Shown here piece by piece: positions 8,299-17,535 of a stretch of DNA of 64,000 nucleotides (within the stretch, counting starts at the first letter, position 1; the number at the start of each line of letters is the position of its first letter). This DNA is from WQXF01 sp031553615 (GTDB lineage: Bacteria; Bacillota; Clostridia; Christensenellales; Aristaeellaceae), in assembly GCA_031553615.1 (NCBI GenBank), contig JAVBLJ010000001.1, positions 40,468-104,467 on the forward strand. Reading direction: 5' to 3'. Both the position numbers and the translations under genes were made by a program. The notes under the pieces were generated by a model. It made no database searches, was not told where the DNA came from, and saw nothing but the letters and a program-made list of their open reading frames with translations.

Positions 8299-11200
8299 CT
8301 ACTTCTGCTCAAACCAGAGCATGTTGGCCAGCAACCGGGCGGCATCGCCGCGCGTCGCGGGAGTTTCCGCTTGCGTCTCGGTGCCCATGAGGTTCAGGGT
8401 CACCACCACTTCGGCGGGCACACCGGCGGCATCCGCGATCTGCTGCGTATCGGAGTACGCCAGCGCCGTACTGGGGATGACCGCATTGAGCACGTTGAGC
8501 TTCTGCAGCGCGTTGCGGATTTGGGTTTGCATGCCGCCGATGGTAGCGACGGCCTGCGGACGGAATGCGTAGGCTTCGTCCAAATCGGCGATGCCCATGG
8601 CCACGGCCTGTAGCACCGATTGGGAGGCGAATTCGGGCACCTCGCCCATGTCGGAGGGCGGGGTAGGGAGCCACGCGCCGGGCATGGTGATATTGAAAGC
8701 GCGCATCAGCATGTCGATGAACTCCGCGCGGGTCACGGGCAGGGCGGGATCGAAGATGCCCTGCCCGGTGGGGGCTATGATGCCGCGCGCAGCTACGAAG
8801 CGGATGGCCGCATCATCGGCGGTGCCTGCGGTATCGGTGAAGGGGCCGGCAGCCAGGTTGAGCGCGTTGTACACACCGTTGGCATACACGTAGCCGTAGG
8901 TCATGCCGCCCTTGTACCAGCAGCGGGGCACGATGTGCTGCGGGTCATTGGCGCTGAGGTTCTGCAGGAGCACCACGTCGGTGGCGTTTTCCCCGGCCTG
9001 CAGCGGGTAGGGCACGCCGATGCGGATGGGATGCTCGTAGTTGTTCCACTCCAGCGCCCTGCCATCCTGCGCGAAGGTGACGGCCAGCGAGCCCTTGTTC
9101 ACGATCAGCCGAACCGGCGATTTCGAAAGCAGCACGTGCTCCATCATATAATCGTTGATCTCCACCACGCCAACGCTCTGGATATTGAACGTGCGGGTGT
9201 GACCGTTGGCATCGAACCAGGGCGCGGGAATTTCGAGCACCGCGTGCTTCGCGCCCGCGAACTGCGCCAGATCAATGGTCACCACCTCGGTGGAGGCCTC
9301 TAGCGTGCTTGAGGGCAGGGGAATCACCGCGCCGCCATCGCTGCCCACCGTCACCGGGATGGACGCGTTGCCCACCACGATGCTATCGGTGCTGGGCGCG
9401 GCGGTCGGGGTGACCGGGGTGTAGTCGTCGGCCTCGACGTACTCGCCCTCCGAATTCGCGCGCCAGATGGTGATACGGTAGTACAAGCGCTCGCCATTTT
9501 CGGCGGTGACGCAGGCGCGCATGTAGTTCTTGCCCACGGCGAGGCCCAGCTTCTTGTGGCTGAGCGTCTTCCAGGTGGTGCCAAAGAAGGTCCATGCGCC
9601 CGGGCCGTTGGGAATCCAATCGACGACGTCGATGATCTTGACGTTGTTCGCGACGTAAATGGTGGCCAGCTTGGGCTCATCCATGGTGCCGGGGCGCTTG
9701 CTGGTGGGGATATTCTCGGCCAGCACCATCTTCAGCGTGGCATCGCCGGAGAGCTTGCGCTCGTAGGGGACTTCCTTGGCGGCCTCGGCGGTGGTGTAGG
9801 TGCCGCCGTTATTGGGCTTGGTGCCCACGGCGGTGGCGGCAAAGGCGACCTTGCCCGCCTTCACATCGGCGGCGGTGGCCTTGTAGGTGACCTTGGCGGT
9901 GGCGGATTGGCCCGGCGCAACGCTGGCCGGAGCGAAGGCCAGGGTCTCGATGGCGGGCGCTGTCTGCGGGCCGGAAAGGGCGGTGAGCGTCACGTTACCG
10001 GTGTTGGTGAAGGTGTAGGTGGCGGTGAGCGTATTGCCCGCCGCGTTGAACGGCGAGGGCTTGACCGATACGGTCAGCGTCGCGCTCGCGGCGGTAGCAG
10101 GGCCGGTGATGGTGGCCGTGCCCGGCGTGGCGCTCGTCGAAACCGGGCTGGTGGAGGTGGACACGGCGGAGAAGGCGACGGAGCACGCGTCCACATCGGC
10201 CTGGGTGGTGGTGTAGGTGGCGGTAAACTGCGCCGTGCCCGTGGGGGCCGCGGCATTCCCGGCCGTCGCGGTTAGGCCGGTGATGGCCTTGGCTTCGGAG
10301 ATCGAAAGGCCGTTCAGCGTCACGTTGCCGGTGTTGGTCACCGTGTACGTGAGCGCGATGGACTGGCCCGCCGCCGTGTAGGTGGCCGGGTTGGCCGATA
10401 CGGTCACGGTCGAGGCCGGGGCTGCGGTGGGGCCGGTCACGGCGGCAGCGCCGGTGGGGCTATTGCAGCCCGAGGTGGTGGAGCTGGCCGTGGAGGAGAA
10501 GGCGATGCTGCCCGCGTCCACGTCGGCCTGGGTGGTGGTGTAGGTGGTGGTATATACCGAGGTGGAACCGGGGGCCGGGTTGTTTGTGCTGGCTCCGTCG
10601 AGGACGGGCGCGGAGACCCCCGCCTTGGTTTCGGCGACGGTCACGCCCGCAAGCGCCACGTTGCCGGTGTTGGTGGCGGTATAGGTCAGGGCAATGGTTT
10701 CGCCCGCTGCGGTGAACGAGGCGGGCACGGCGGCGACAGCCAGCGTCATCGCGGGCTGCGCCGTAAAGGTGACGGCAGCGGTAGCGGCGGCGATGGTCAC
10801 CCCCGGCGTGGTGGAGGTGGTGGCCGTGCTAAAGCTGATCGCCCCGGCGGTCACGTCGGCAGCGGTGGTGGTGTAGTTCACGGTGCCGGTGGTGGTACCC
10901 TGGTAGCCCAGCGAAGTAGAGCCCAGCGAGAGCGCGCCCGCCTTGGTATCGGTCGCGGCCAAGCCCGCCGCCGATTGTACGCCGCTGTTCGCCAGCGAAA
11001 GCGTCAGCGCAATCGTCTCTCCGACGGCAGTAAAGGTGGTGGGGTTGGCGGTAAGCGTCGCGGTCACGTTGGCCGCCTGCGCGTTGATGGTCACGTTGGC
11101 CGTGGCATTGTTGCTGGTGGCGGCGCTGGTATCGGGCAGCGTACCCGCGGCGGTCGCGCTGAACGCGAGGGCTGTGCCCGCATCGATCTCCGCCTGGGTG

Positions 11201-11508
11201 ACGGCGTGCGAGGCGGTGAAGGCAGCGCTTTCGCCGGCCGCGATGGTGGCGGAGGCGGGCGAGAGATTGGTTACCCCCGCCGACGGGCTGAGGACGACGC
11301 CGGTCACCTCGTCGGCGCTCGTGTTCTGCACCGTGTAGGTCAGGGTGATCGGCCCCGGAACGGTGATGGGATCGGGGTTGGCAGCGATGGACACGGTCAG
11401 CTCCCCGGCGGCCAGCGCGGGCGCGGCGGCGAACATGCCGCCCAGAGCGAGCGTGAGCGCGAGCAGGATCAAAGAAACTTTGCGCAGCAAGAACTTCAAG
11501 GGCTTCAT
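8299..11508 (-). CDS. S-layer-anchored surface protein with repeated Ig-like/DUF11-type domains
   Basis: A 1069-residue secreted protein. A signal peptide (1-33, ending ALAA) is followed by about six or seven repeats of 85-100 residues (34-600) that share the pattern TYTVTNTGNVTL...YTTTQADVDAG, typical of DUF11/CARDB-like beta-sandwich stalks. Residues about 600-880 are a unique domain with few cysteines. The C-terminal 190 residues contain three degenerate SLH repeats (VTRAEFIDMLMRAF is the clearest), which bind secondary wall polymers. The protein is therefore probably a wall-bound fibre or adhesin. Repeats are rich in Ala, Thr and Ser. The start has GAAGGAG; it stands alone between rtcB and the divergent cardiolipin synthase gene. 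Confidence 0.88.
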   Translation of the reverse strand: MKPLKFLLRKVSLILLALTLALGGMFAAAPALAAGELTVSIAANPDPITVPGPITLTYTVQNTSADEVTGVVLSPSAGVTNLSPASATIAAGESAAFTASHAVTQAEIDAGTALAFSATAAGTLPDTSAATSNNATANVTINAQAANVTATLTANPTTFTAVGETIALTLSLANSGVQSAAGLAATDTKAGALSLGSTSLGYQGTTTGTVNYTTTAADVTAGAISFSTATTSTTPGVTIAAATAAVTFTAQPAMTLAVAAVPASFTAAGETIALTYTATNTGNVALAGVTVAETKAGVSAPVLDGASTNNPAPGSTSVYTTTYTTTQADVDAGSIAFSSTASSTTSGCNSPTGAAAVTGPTAAPASTVTVSANPATYTAAGQSIALTYTVTNTGNVTLNGLSISEAKAITGLTATAGNAAAPTGTAQFTATYTTTQADVDACSVAFSAVSTSTSPVSTSATPGTATITGPATAASATLTVSVKPSPFNAAGNTLTATYTFTNTGNVTLTALSGPQTAPAIETLAFAPASVAPGQSATAKVTYKATAADVKAGKVAFAATAVGTKPNNGGTYTTAEAAKEVPYERKLSGDATLKMVLAENIPTSKRPGTMDEPKLATIYVANNVKIIDVVDWIPNGPGAWTFFGTTWKTLSHKKLGLAVGKNYMRACVTAENGERLYYRITIWRANSEGEYVEADDYTPVTPTAAPSTDSIVVGNASIPVTVGSDGGAVIPLPSSTLEASTEVVTIDLAQFAGAKHAVLEIPAPWFDANGHTRTFNIQSVGVVEINDYMMEHVLLSKSPVRLIVNKGSLAVTFAQDGRALEWNNYEHPIRIGVPYPLQAGENATDVVLLQNLSANDPQHIVPRCWYKGGMTYGYVYANGVYNALNLAAGPFTDTAGTADDAAIRFVAARGIIAPTGQGIFDPALPVTRAEFIDMLMRAFNITMPGAWLPTPPSDMGEVPEFASQSVLQAVAMGIADLDEAYAFRPQAVATIGGMQTQIRNALQKLNVLNAVIPSTALAYSDTQQIADAAGVPAEVVVTLNLMGTETQAETPATRGDAARLLANMLWFEQK

Positions 11509-11761
11509 TTAAAATCTCCTTCTTTCGGTTTTGATGGGCCGGAGACTCTCGGCTAGGTTTATCATGTGTGGAGCCTGTGCCGGGCCGCGCCCACAGAAAG
11601 CGCGGCGCGTTTGGCAACTGCGATACAACCATCCAACGAATGAATATGCCAATTTGCTCCCTGCAAACCGGCTCCAATCAAAAATGCGGGAACTATTTCG
11701 CGGGATGCGCGGCGGCTTGCAGTTTGTCGAGCGAAAAATGCTGCCGATCCACGACAAGGCC
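11509..11761. other. non-coding divergent gap
   Basis: Separates the SLH gene from the cardiolipin synthase gene. Apart from the forward promoter at its right end I see no RNA gene, repeat or plausible coding frame in it. Confidence 0.5.
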
Positions 11762-11789
11762 TTGACAATGAGAGTCAACGCTTTACAAT
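11762..11789 (+). promoter_or_regulatory. sigmaA-type promoter for cardiolipin synthase
   Basis: TTGACA (11762-11767), 16 bp, TACAAT (11784-11789). The -35 box overlaps a small inverted repeat TTGAC...GTCAA. Confidence 0.7.
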
Positions 11790-11883
11790 AGCAGATAAGC
11801 AAAGCCCACGCGGCGAGAGCGCTCCGCACACAGTCTTTCGGAATGCGCGCCGTGAATCCTGTGCCAGGAGGGAACTTCGATCC

Positions 11884-13542
11884 ATGAACGACGGCAAGAA
11901 CTCAGCTTCGAATTCAGCTTCGAACTCAGCTTCGAATTCAGCTTCGAATTCAGCTTCGAGCTCAGCGTCAAGCCCTGCGCCCCCAAAGCGCAGTGGTTTT
12001 TCTGCGTTGGATATCGCGCCCACGCTGCGCATCGCGTTCGCGGCGGTGATGGTGATCGCGCAGGTGATCACCTGCTGGCTGGGGGTGCTCTTCCTGGCCA
12101 GCTACGCGGTGCCGGTGTATGCGCTGCTGGAGCTGGCCGCGGGCATCGCCACCGTGGCGCTGATGAGCGGCAACCGCGATGCCAACTATCGCTATGCGTG
12201 GGTGGTGCTGGTGCTGGTGCTGGGCGTGTTCGGCCTGCTGCTCTACCTCTTATGGGGGCACAACGGGGGGCATCGCGGATCGCGCAACGCGCTGAGCAGG
12301 CGCATGGCCGAGACGGGTTCCGCGCCGCTTTCCGGCCTGGCGCTCCCTGAGGCCGCCCAGGCGCGCGCCGCCCTCGCCGCCGATGCACCGCAGGCCACCC
12401 GCACGGTTGACTACCTGGCGGGCCAGGGCTTTCCGCTCTACCAGCAGACCGGCACCGCCTTCTATCCGCTGGGCGAGTGGGCTTTTGAAGCCATGCTGGC
12501 GGACATGGAGCGCGCCGAGCGGTTCATCTACCTGGAGTTCTTCATGGTGTTCGAGGGCCAGATTTGGAGCAGCATTCTCGACGTGCTCACCCGCAAGGCC
12601 GAGCAAGGCGTGGATGTGCGCTTGATCTATGACGATATGGGCTCGATCACCACCACCAGCCATTCCTTCCTGCGCGGTTTGCGCCGTGCGGGCATCCGCG
12701 TGCAGGTGTTCAATCCGGTGCACCGCTACATCTATCAGCTCTACCTCAACTACCGCGATCACCGCAAGATATTGGCCGTCGATGGGCACATCGCCTACAC
12801 CGGCGGCATCAACCTGGGCGATGAATACGCCAACCTCTACAAGAAGCACGGCCACTGGAAGGATACCGCAGTGCGTCTGGAGGGTCCGGCGGCGCACAGC
12901 CTGACCGAATGCTTCCTGCGCATGTGGCACGCCATTGCGGATACGCCCTGCGAGCCGGTGCCCGCGCCCGCCGCGCCCCTGCCCGATACCCCCGGCTACG
13001 TGATTCCCTACGTGGATGGGCCGGACAGCAACCCGGAGAACCCCTCCGAGATGGTGTACCTGGAGTTGATCAGCACCGCCCGCGAATCGCTGTACATGAC
13101 CTCGCCTTACCTCATACTCAACGATCACATGCTTTCGGCCATCTGCCTCGCGGCCCGCAGCGGCGTGGATACCCGCATCGTGGTCCCGGCCATTCCCGAT
13201 CATTGGTACGTGCACCTGACCAGCCAATCGTTCTTTGGCGAGCTGCTGCGTTCCGGGGTGCGCGTGTACGAATACACGCCCGGATTCATCCACGCGAAGA
13301 TGATGGTGGCCGACGGCCTGCAGGCCGTGGTGGGCAGCATCAATCTGGATTACCGCTCCTTCTACCTGCAGCACGAGAGCGCCGCCTGGTTCTGCGGCGG
13401 CCCGGTGCCCGAGGCGGTGCACGCCGACATCGGGCAGGTGTTCGCGGTCTCCCGCGAGGTCAGCCTGGAGGAGTGGGATAAGCGCCCCTGGTACATCAAG
13501 ACCCTACAACCCGTGCTTCGCATATTCGCGCCGCTAATGTAG
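11884..13542 (+). CDS. cls: cardiolipin synthase (phospholipase D superfamily)
   Basis: Makes cardiolipin by phosphatidyl transfer between two phosphatidylglycerol molecules at the membrane. The 552-residue protein has two N-terminal transmembrane segments (about 48-78 and 98-122, PLDc_N region) and two HKD motifs: HRKILAVDG at about 293 and HAKMMVADG at about 469. The first 30 residues are an unusual Asn/Ser/Ala tail made by six 12-bp units (AACTCAGCTTCG), which is not part of the family. The ATG is preceded by a GGAGGG ribosome binding site. larE follows after 43 bp, so the gene may share a transcript with the lar genes without a functional link. Confidence 0.92.
   Translation: MNDGKNSASNSASNSASNSASNSASSSASSPAPPKRSGFSALDIAPTLRIAFAAVMVIAQVITCWLGVLFLASYAVPVYALLELAAGIATVALMSGNRDANYRYAWVVLVLVLGVFGLLLYLLWGHNGGHRGSRNALSRRMAETGSAPLSGLALPEAAQARAALAADAPQATRTVDYLAGQGFPLYQQTGTAFYPLGEWAFEAMLADMERAERFIYLEFFMVFEGQIWSSILDVLTRKAEQGVDVRLIYDDMGSITTTSHSFLRGLRRAGIRVQVFNPVHRYIYQLYLNYRDHRKILAVDGHIAYTGGINLGDEYANLYKKHGHWKDTAVRLEGPAAHSLTECFLRMWHAIADTPCEPVPAPAAPLPDTPGYVIPYVDGPDSNPENPSEMVYLELISTARESLYMTSPYLILNDHMLSAICLAARSGVDTRIVVPAIPDHWYVHLTSQSFFGELLRSGVRVYEYTPGFIHAKMMVADGLQAVVGSINLDYRSFYLQHESAAWFCGGPVPEAVHADIGQVFAVSREVSLEEWDKRPWYIKTLQPVLRIFAPLM
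11899..11970 (+). repeat. in-frame 12-bp tandem repeat (six units)
   Basis: Units alternate AACTCAGCTTCG and AATTCAGCTTCG, with a last variant unit. They encode Asn-Ser-Ala-Ser repeats near the start of cardiolipin synthase. The frame is maintained. Confidence 0.92.
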
Positions 13543-13573
13543 AAAAGAATCAAAGTGTAGAAAAAATCAAATA
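13539..13573 (+). repeat. 18-bp tandem duplication upstream of larE
   Basis: GTAGAAAAGAATCAAA and GTAGAAAAAATCAAA occur in tandem between the cls stop and the larE start, the left unit overlapping the cls stop codon. Confidence 0.75.
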
Positions 13574-13585
13574 GGTAGGTATGAA

Positions 13586-14362
13586 ATGGATAAGCTGGCC
13601 CAACTCAAGCAAAACCTCTCCGGCATCGATCGCCTGTGTGTGTGCTTCTCGGGCGGGGTGGATTCCACGCTGCTGCTCAAGGCCGCGCACGATGCGCTGG
13701 GCGACCGCGCCTTTGCCATCGTGGCCGATGTGCCCATGCTGCCCCGCGCCGAGCTGGCCGAAGCCATCGCATTGGCCGAGCGCATCGGCGCGCGCTGCCA
13801 TGTGCTGCCCATCGACGCGCTGGCCGTACCCGAGCTGCGAACCAACGATCCGCGCCGCTGCTACCATTGCAAGGCCCATATATTCGGGCGCATTCGCGAA
13901 AAGGCCGCCGAGCTGGGAGCGACCCTGCTGGCCGACGGCTCCAATGCCGACGACGGCAAGGCATACCGCCCCGGTGCGCAGGCCGCCGCCGAGCTGGGTG
14001 TGATCAGCCCCCTGCGCGATGCGGGCCTGACCAAGGCCGATATCCGCGCCTACAGCCATGCGCTGGGCCTGCCCACCTGGGATAAGCCGGCCAACGCTTG
14101 CCTGGCGACCCGCCTGCCCTACGATACCGAGGTGACGCTGGAGGCGCTGCGCCGCGTGGAGAGCGCCGAGGTGCTGCTCCATGCGCGCGGCTACGTGGGT
14201 GTGCGGGCGCGCGTGCACGGCGATCTGCTGCGCATCGAAGCCCCGCGCGAGCGCCTGCCCGAGCTGATCGCCGAGCACGGGCTGTTCTCCGATCTCAAGG
14301 CCCTGGGCTTCCGCTACGTCACCGTAGACGCGGAAGGCTTCCGCAGCGGCAGCATGGATTAA
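13586..14362 (+). CDS. larE: LarE, pyridinium-3,5-bisthiocarboxylate mononucleotide sulfur donor
   Basis: LarE is an ATP-dependent sulfur transferase that inserts sulfur into the pyridinium biscarboxylate precursor of the nickel-pincer (NPN) cofactor. The 258-residue protein has the PP-loop SGGVDS (22-27), a CYHC pair (92-95), and ACLATR with C172 in the place of the sacrificial cysteine of the Cys176-type enzymes. It is followed by larB (32-bp gap) and larC (overlap), the order expected for cofactor assembly. The start has a modest GTAGGT-like site. No larA (lactate racemase) lies nearby, so the enzyme receiving the cofactor must be elsewhere. Confidence 0.93.
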   Translation: MDKLAQLKQNLSGIDRLCVCFSGGVDSTLLLKAAHDALGDRAFAIVADVPMLPRAELAEAIALAERIGARCHVLPIDALAVPELRTNDPRRCYHCKAHIFGRIREKAAELGATLLADGSNADDGKAYRPGAQAAAELGVISPLRDAGLTKADIRAYSHALGLPTWDKPANACLATRLPYDTEVTLEALRRVESAEVLLHARGYVGVRARVHGDLLRIEAPRERLPELIAEHGLFSDLKALGFRYVTVDAEGFRSGSMD

Positions 14363-14394
14363 ACACGGATAAAGACAGGCACAGGAGGTACCCT

Positions 14395-15156
14395 TTGGAC
14401 ATTCAAGAAATCCTGCGCGCCGTGCGCGATGGGGAGCTCTCCATCGAGCAGGCCGAGGGCAAGATACGCTACAAGCCGCTGGAGGATTTGCAGTACGCCA
14501 TGCTCGATTATCACCGCGAGCTGCGCACCGGCGTGCCCGAGGTGATCTACGGCGCGAGCAAGACCACCGAGCAGGTGGCGGGCATCGCCGCCAACATGAA
14601 GGCCAACGGGGCCCAGCATCTGCTGCTCACCCGCGCCACCCCCGAGATGGCCGAGGCCGTCCGCGCCAGCTATCCCGGCGCGGTGCACCACCCCGCGCCG
14701 CGCCTGGTGATCGTGGATGAGCAGCCCTTCCCGCGCAACCGGGGCACGATATTGGTCGCTTCGGGCGGCACCTCGGATTTGCCGGTCTGCGAGGAGGCGG
14801 CGCTCACCGCCGAATACCTGGGCAACCGGGTCAAGCGGCTGTACGACGTGGGCGTGGCCGGGCTGCACCGGCTGCTTTCGCGGCTGGACGACATTCGCGA
14901 GGCCAACGTGATCATCGTGGTGGCCGGCATGGAGGGCGCGCTGGCCAGCGTGATCGGCGGGCTGACGGATAAACCGGTGGTTGCCGTGCCCACCAGCGTG
15001 GGCTATGGGGCCAACCTGGGCGGGCTTTCGGCGCTGCTGAGCATGCTCAATTCCTGCGCGAGCGGGGTGGGCGTTGTGAACATCGACAATGGATTCGGGG
15101 CCGGTTACCTGGCCCACAACATCAACCGGTTGAGCGGGCGGGAGGAGCAGGCATGA
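14395..15156 (+). CDS. larB: LarB, pyridinium-3,5-biscarboxylate mononucleotide synthase
   Basis: LarB carboxylates nicotinic acid adenine dinucleotide and cleaves it to give the biscarboxylated mononucleotide that LarE then thiolates. The 253-residue protein has an N-terminal helical segment (DIQEILRAVRDG, QAEGKIRY) and a PurE-like domain with VASGGTSDLPV, DVGVAGLHRL, VVAGMEGALASVIGGL and PTSVGYG. The TTG start is fixed by AGGAGG six bases upstream; longer frames further upstream run through larE and are not real. Its stop overlaps the larC start by four bases (ATGA). Confidence 0.93.
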   Translation: MDIQEILRAVRDGELSIEQAEGKIRYKPLEDLQYAMLDYHRELRTGVPEVIYGASKTTEQVAGIAANMKANGAQHLLLTRATPEMAEAVRASYPGAVHHPAPRLVIVDEQPFPRNRGTILVASGGTSDLPVCEEAALTAEYLGNRVKRLYDVGVAGLHRLLSRLDDIREANVIIVVAGMEGALASVIGGLTDKPVVAVPTSVGYGANLGGLSALLSMLNSCASGVGVVNIDNGFGAGYLAHNINRLSGREEQA

Positions 15157-16445
15157 AGGCGCTGTACTTCGATTGTTTTTCGGGCGTGAGCGGCGATATG
15201 ACGCTGGGCGCGCTGTTGGATTTGGGGCTGGTGAGCGAGGAGGAGCTGTGCGCGCAGCTCGAAACGCTGCACGTAGCGGGCTGGAGCCTTTCGACACAGC
15301 GCGTATCCAAGCACGGTATCGGCGCGCTGCACGCGAAGGTGCACCTCGAAGAGGATCACGAGCATGACCACGATCACGACCACAGCCACGACCACAGCCA
15401 CGACCACGATCACGACCACGAGCATGCACACAGTCACGACCACGATCACGATCACGACCACCCGCACGAGCATTCCCACGAGCATCGCACCTTCACCGAC
15501 ATCGTGGGCATCATCGAGGGCAGCGGCATCACCGAGGGTGCGAAACGGCTGGCGAAGGGCATCTTCCGCCGCGTGGCCGAGGCCGAGGGCAAGGTGCACG
15601 GCAAGCCCCCCGAGGAGGTGGGCTTCCACGAGGTGGGCGCGGTCGATTCCATCGTGGACATCGTGGGCACGGCGGTGCTCATCGATGCGCTGCACATCGA
15701 CGCGTTCTACTGCTCGGTGGTGAATGACGGACGCGGCTTCACGCGCTGCCAGCACGGCAAAATTCCCGTTCCGGTGCCTGCGGTGGTGCAGATATTCACC
15801 GATCCGAAGGTGCGCATGCGGCAGCTGGACATCCCGCACGAGCTGGTCACGCCGACGGGCGCGGCCATCGTGGCCGAGCTGTGCGAGCGCTTTGGGCCCA
15901 TGCCCGAAATGCAGGTGAGCCGCGTAGGCTACGGCGCGGGTACGCGGGATATCGAGATTCCCAACGTGCTGCGCGTCTCCCTGGGCGAAGTGGAAAGCGC
16001 GGGCGCTTGGGAGCCGATCACCGTGCTGGAATGCAACCTGGACGATTGCAGCGCCGAGGTGATGGGCTACGCGATGGAGCGGCTATTCGAACAAGGTGCG
16101 CGCGATGTATTTTTTGCGCCTATCCAAATGAAAAAGAACCGGCCCGGCACCAAGCTGACCGTGCTCTGCGCCGCCGAGCGCGCGCAAGCCCTGGCCGATT
16201 GCCTGCTGGCCGAGACCTCGACCATCGGCGTGCGCATGCGGGAGGAGCGGCGCATCTGCCTGCCGCGCGAAGCCATCCGCGTGCTTACGCCCTACGGCGA
16301 AATCGCGGGCAAGCGCGTGGAGCACCTCGGCATCCGGCGCTCTACCCCCGAATACGAAAGCGCGCGCGAGGCTGCGCAGTGCCACGGCGTGCCGCTGCGC
16401 GAGGTGTACGCCGCTTTCGAATGCGCATCGCGGGCAGGAGAGTAG
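15153..16445 (+). CDS. larC: LarC, nickel-insertion protein for the NPN cofactor, uninterrupted
   Basis: LarC is the CTP-dependent cyclometallase that inserts nickel into the pyridinium bisthiocarboxylate mononucleotide. The 430-residue product is one continuous frame covering both the LarC1 and LarC2 parts, unlike species where a programmed frameshift joins them. It starts FDCFSGVSGDM and carries a very His/Asp-rich loop (69-111) that probably holds nickel. Later motifs include HEVGAVDSIVDIVG, GRGFTRCQHG and VLECNLDDCSAE. The DNA coding the His loop is a CAC-GAC-type microsatellite, so its length may vary between strains. Confidence 0.94.
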   Translation: MKALYFDCFSGVSGDMTLGALLDLGLVSEEELCAQLETLHVAGWSLSTQRVSKHGIGALHAKVHLEEDHEHDHDHDHSHDHSHDHDHDHEHAHSHDHDHDHDHPHEHSHEHRTFTDIVGIIEGSGITEGAKRLAKGIFRRVAEAEGKVHGKPPEEVGFHEVGAVDSIVDIVGTAVLIDALHIDAFYCSVVNDGRGFTRCQHGKIPVPVPAVVQIFTDPKVRMRQLDIPHELVTPTGAAIVAELCERFGPMPEMQVSRVGYGAGTRDIEIPNVLRVSLGEVESAGAWEPITVLECNLDDCSAEVMGYAMERLFEQGARDVFFAPIQMKKNRPGTKLTVLCAAERAQALADCLLAETSTIGVRMREERRICLPREAIRVLTPYGEIAGKRVEHLGIRRSTPEYESAREAAQCHGVPLREVYAAFECASRAGE

Positions 16446-16463
16446 CTCCCCCTGGAAATCCAA

Positions 16464-16495
16464 GGCCCCGCAAAAAGAAGCCCCGCAAAAAAGCC
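16464..16495 (+). repeat. 16-bp tandem duplication upstream of the thuA-like gene
   Basis: GGCCCCGCAAAAAGAA is followed directly by GCCCCGCAAAAAAGCC, between the larC stop and the ribosome binding site of the next gene. Confidence 0.75.
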
Positions 16496-16545
16496 TGCCC
16501 GTATTCTTGCGCCGTACGCGGCGCTCAACAATAAGGAGGATAAGC

Positions 16546-17268
16546 ATGAAGCGCGCATTGATCTTTCGCGGTGGTTGGGATGGGCATGAGCCCGTGCTGG
16601 TATCCGAGCGGTTCGCGAAGCTGCTTCGCAACCACAATTTCACCGTGGAAGTATCCGACACCCTGGATTGCCTGAAGGACCTGGACGAGCTCAAGCGCCT
16701 CGATTTGATCGTAGCCTGCCAAACCATGAGCGAAATGCCCCGCGAGTACAGCGAGAACGTATCCAACGCGGTGTGCTACGGCGTGGGCCTGGCGGGCTGC
16801 CACGGCGGCATGTGCGATGCGTTCCGGCAGGATACGCAATGGCAGTTCATGACCGGCGGCCAGTGGGTCAGCCATCCCGGCGGCGACGGCATCGAGTACA
16901 AGGTGCACATCCACACCGGCTCCAGCAGCATCGTGGAAGGGCTGACGGATTTCGACGTGTGCAGCGAGCACTACTACCTGCACATCGATCCCGCCATCGA
17001 GGTGCTGGCCAGCACCCGATTCCCGCTCGTGCCCTACTATCATATCTCCAACAAGCCGGTCGACATGCCCGTGGCCTGGACGAAGTATTGGGGCAATGGC
17101 CGCGTGTTCTATAATTCATTGGGCCACCACGACGACGTGTTCGATCACTCGCCCACGGCGCAGGTGCTCATGGAGCGCGGTATGCTCTGGGCCGCGCAAG
17201 GCCGCGCCTATGCGCGCGAAAACGGCCTGACCACCGAGCGATTTGAGAACACGGCCAAGTTGTACTGA
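16546..17268 (+). CDS. ThuA-like domain protein
   Basis: A 240-residue cytoplasmic protein of the ThuA (trehalose utilisation) family, which has a class I glutamine amidotransferase-like fold. Visible features: ALIFRGGWDGHEP at the start, GVGLAGCHGGMCDAF around residues 78-92, GGQWVSHPGG, and a late TKYWGNGRVFYNSLGHHDDVF segment typical of the family. Catalytic activity has not been settled for ThuA proteins; they are usually encoded near Gfo/Idh/MocA dehydrogenases, as here (the next gene in the same direction). The start follows AGGAGG. Its stop is directly followed by repeat B copy 3, which separates it from the dehydrogenase. Confidence 0.88.
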   Translation: MKRALIFRGGWDGHEPVLVSERFAKLLRNHNFTVEVSDTLDCLKDLDELKRLDLIVACQTMSEMPREYSENVSNAVCYGVGLAGCHGGMCDAFRQDTQWQFMTGGQWVSHPGGDGIEYKVHIHTGSSSIVEGLTDFDVCSEHYYLHIDPAIEVLASTRFPLVPYYHISNKPVDMPVAWTKYWGNGRVFYNSLGHHDDVFDHSPTAQVLMERGMLWAAQGRAYARENGLTTERFENTAKLY

Positions 17269-17535
17269 TAGCGCTGGCGCGCTCGAACGCAAACGCTGAG
17301 GCGTTCACGTTCGGTGGGGGGTGCGCGCTGAGGCGCGGCCTCCCGTTGGTCGGGGAGAGGGGAATGCTTTCCTCCGCTCGGCCCTACGGGCTACGGGCCT
17401 GCGGGCCCCTCGTCTACGGAAAAGCTCCCCGCCCGCCCGGCAAAGCCGTGCGATACGAATGGATTCGAGGGGCGCAGCCCCTCGAGCTCCCCTGGGCAGC
17501 TCGCTTCGCTTGTTGCGGGGTATGGCGACGGAGAT
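17269..17535 (+). repeat. dispersed repeat B, copy 3 (sense with the thuA-like gene)
   Basis: Begins TAGCGCTGGCGCGCTCG immediately after the TGA stop of the thuA-like gene and follows copy 1 closely through the GGGCC-rich core to a CCCCTCGAGCTCCCCTGG block. The rest of the gap to 17654 holds a GGATCC-flanked GGGCGAAACACCCCC stretch related to repeat A and the leader of the next gene. Confidence 0.85.

Noticed and set aside
15358..15490. CAC/GAC microsatellite as a separate repeat element
   Set aside because: It encodes the His-rich loop of LarC in frame, a known feature of this family.
15153..16445. Programmed frameshift joining LarC1 and LarC2
   Set aside because: The gene is a single open frame here, so no frameshift is needed.
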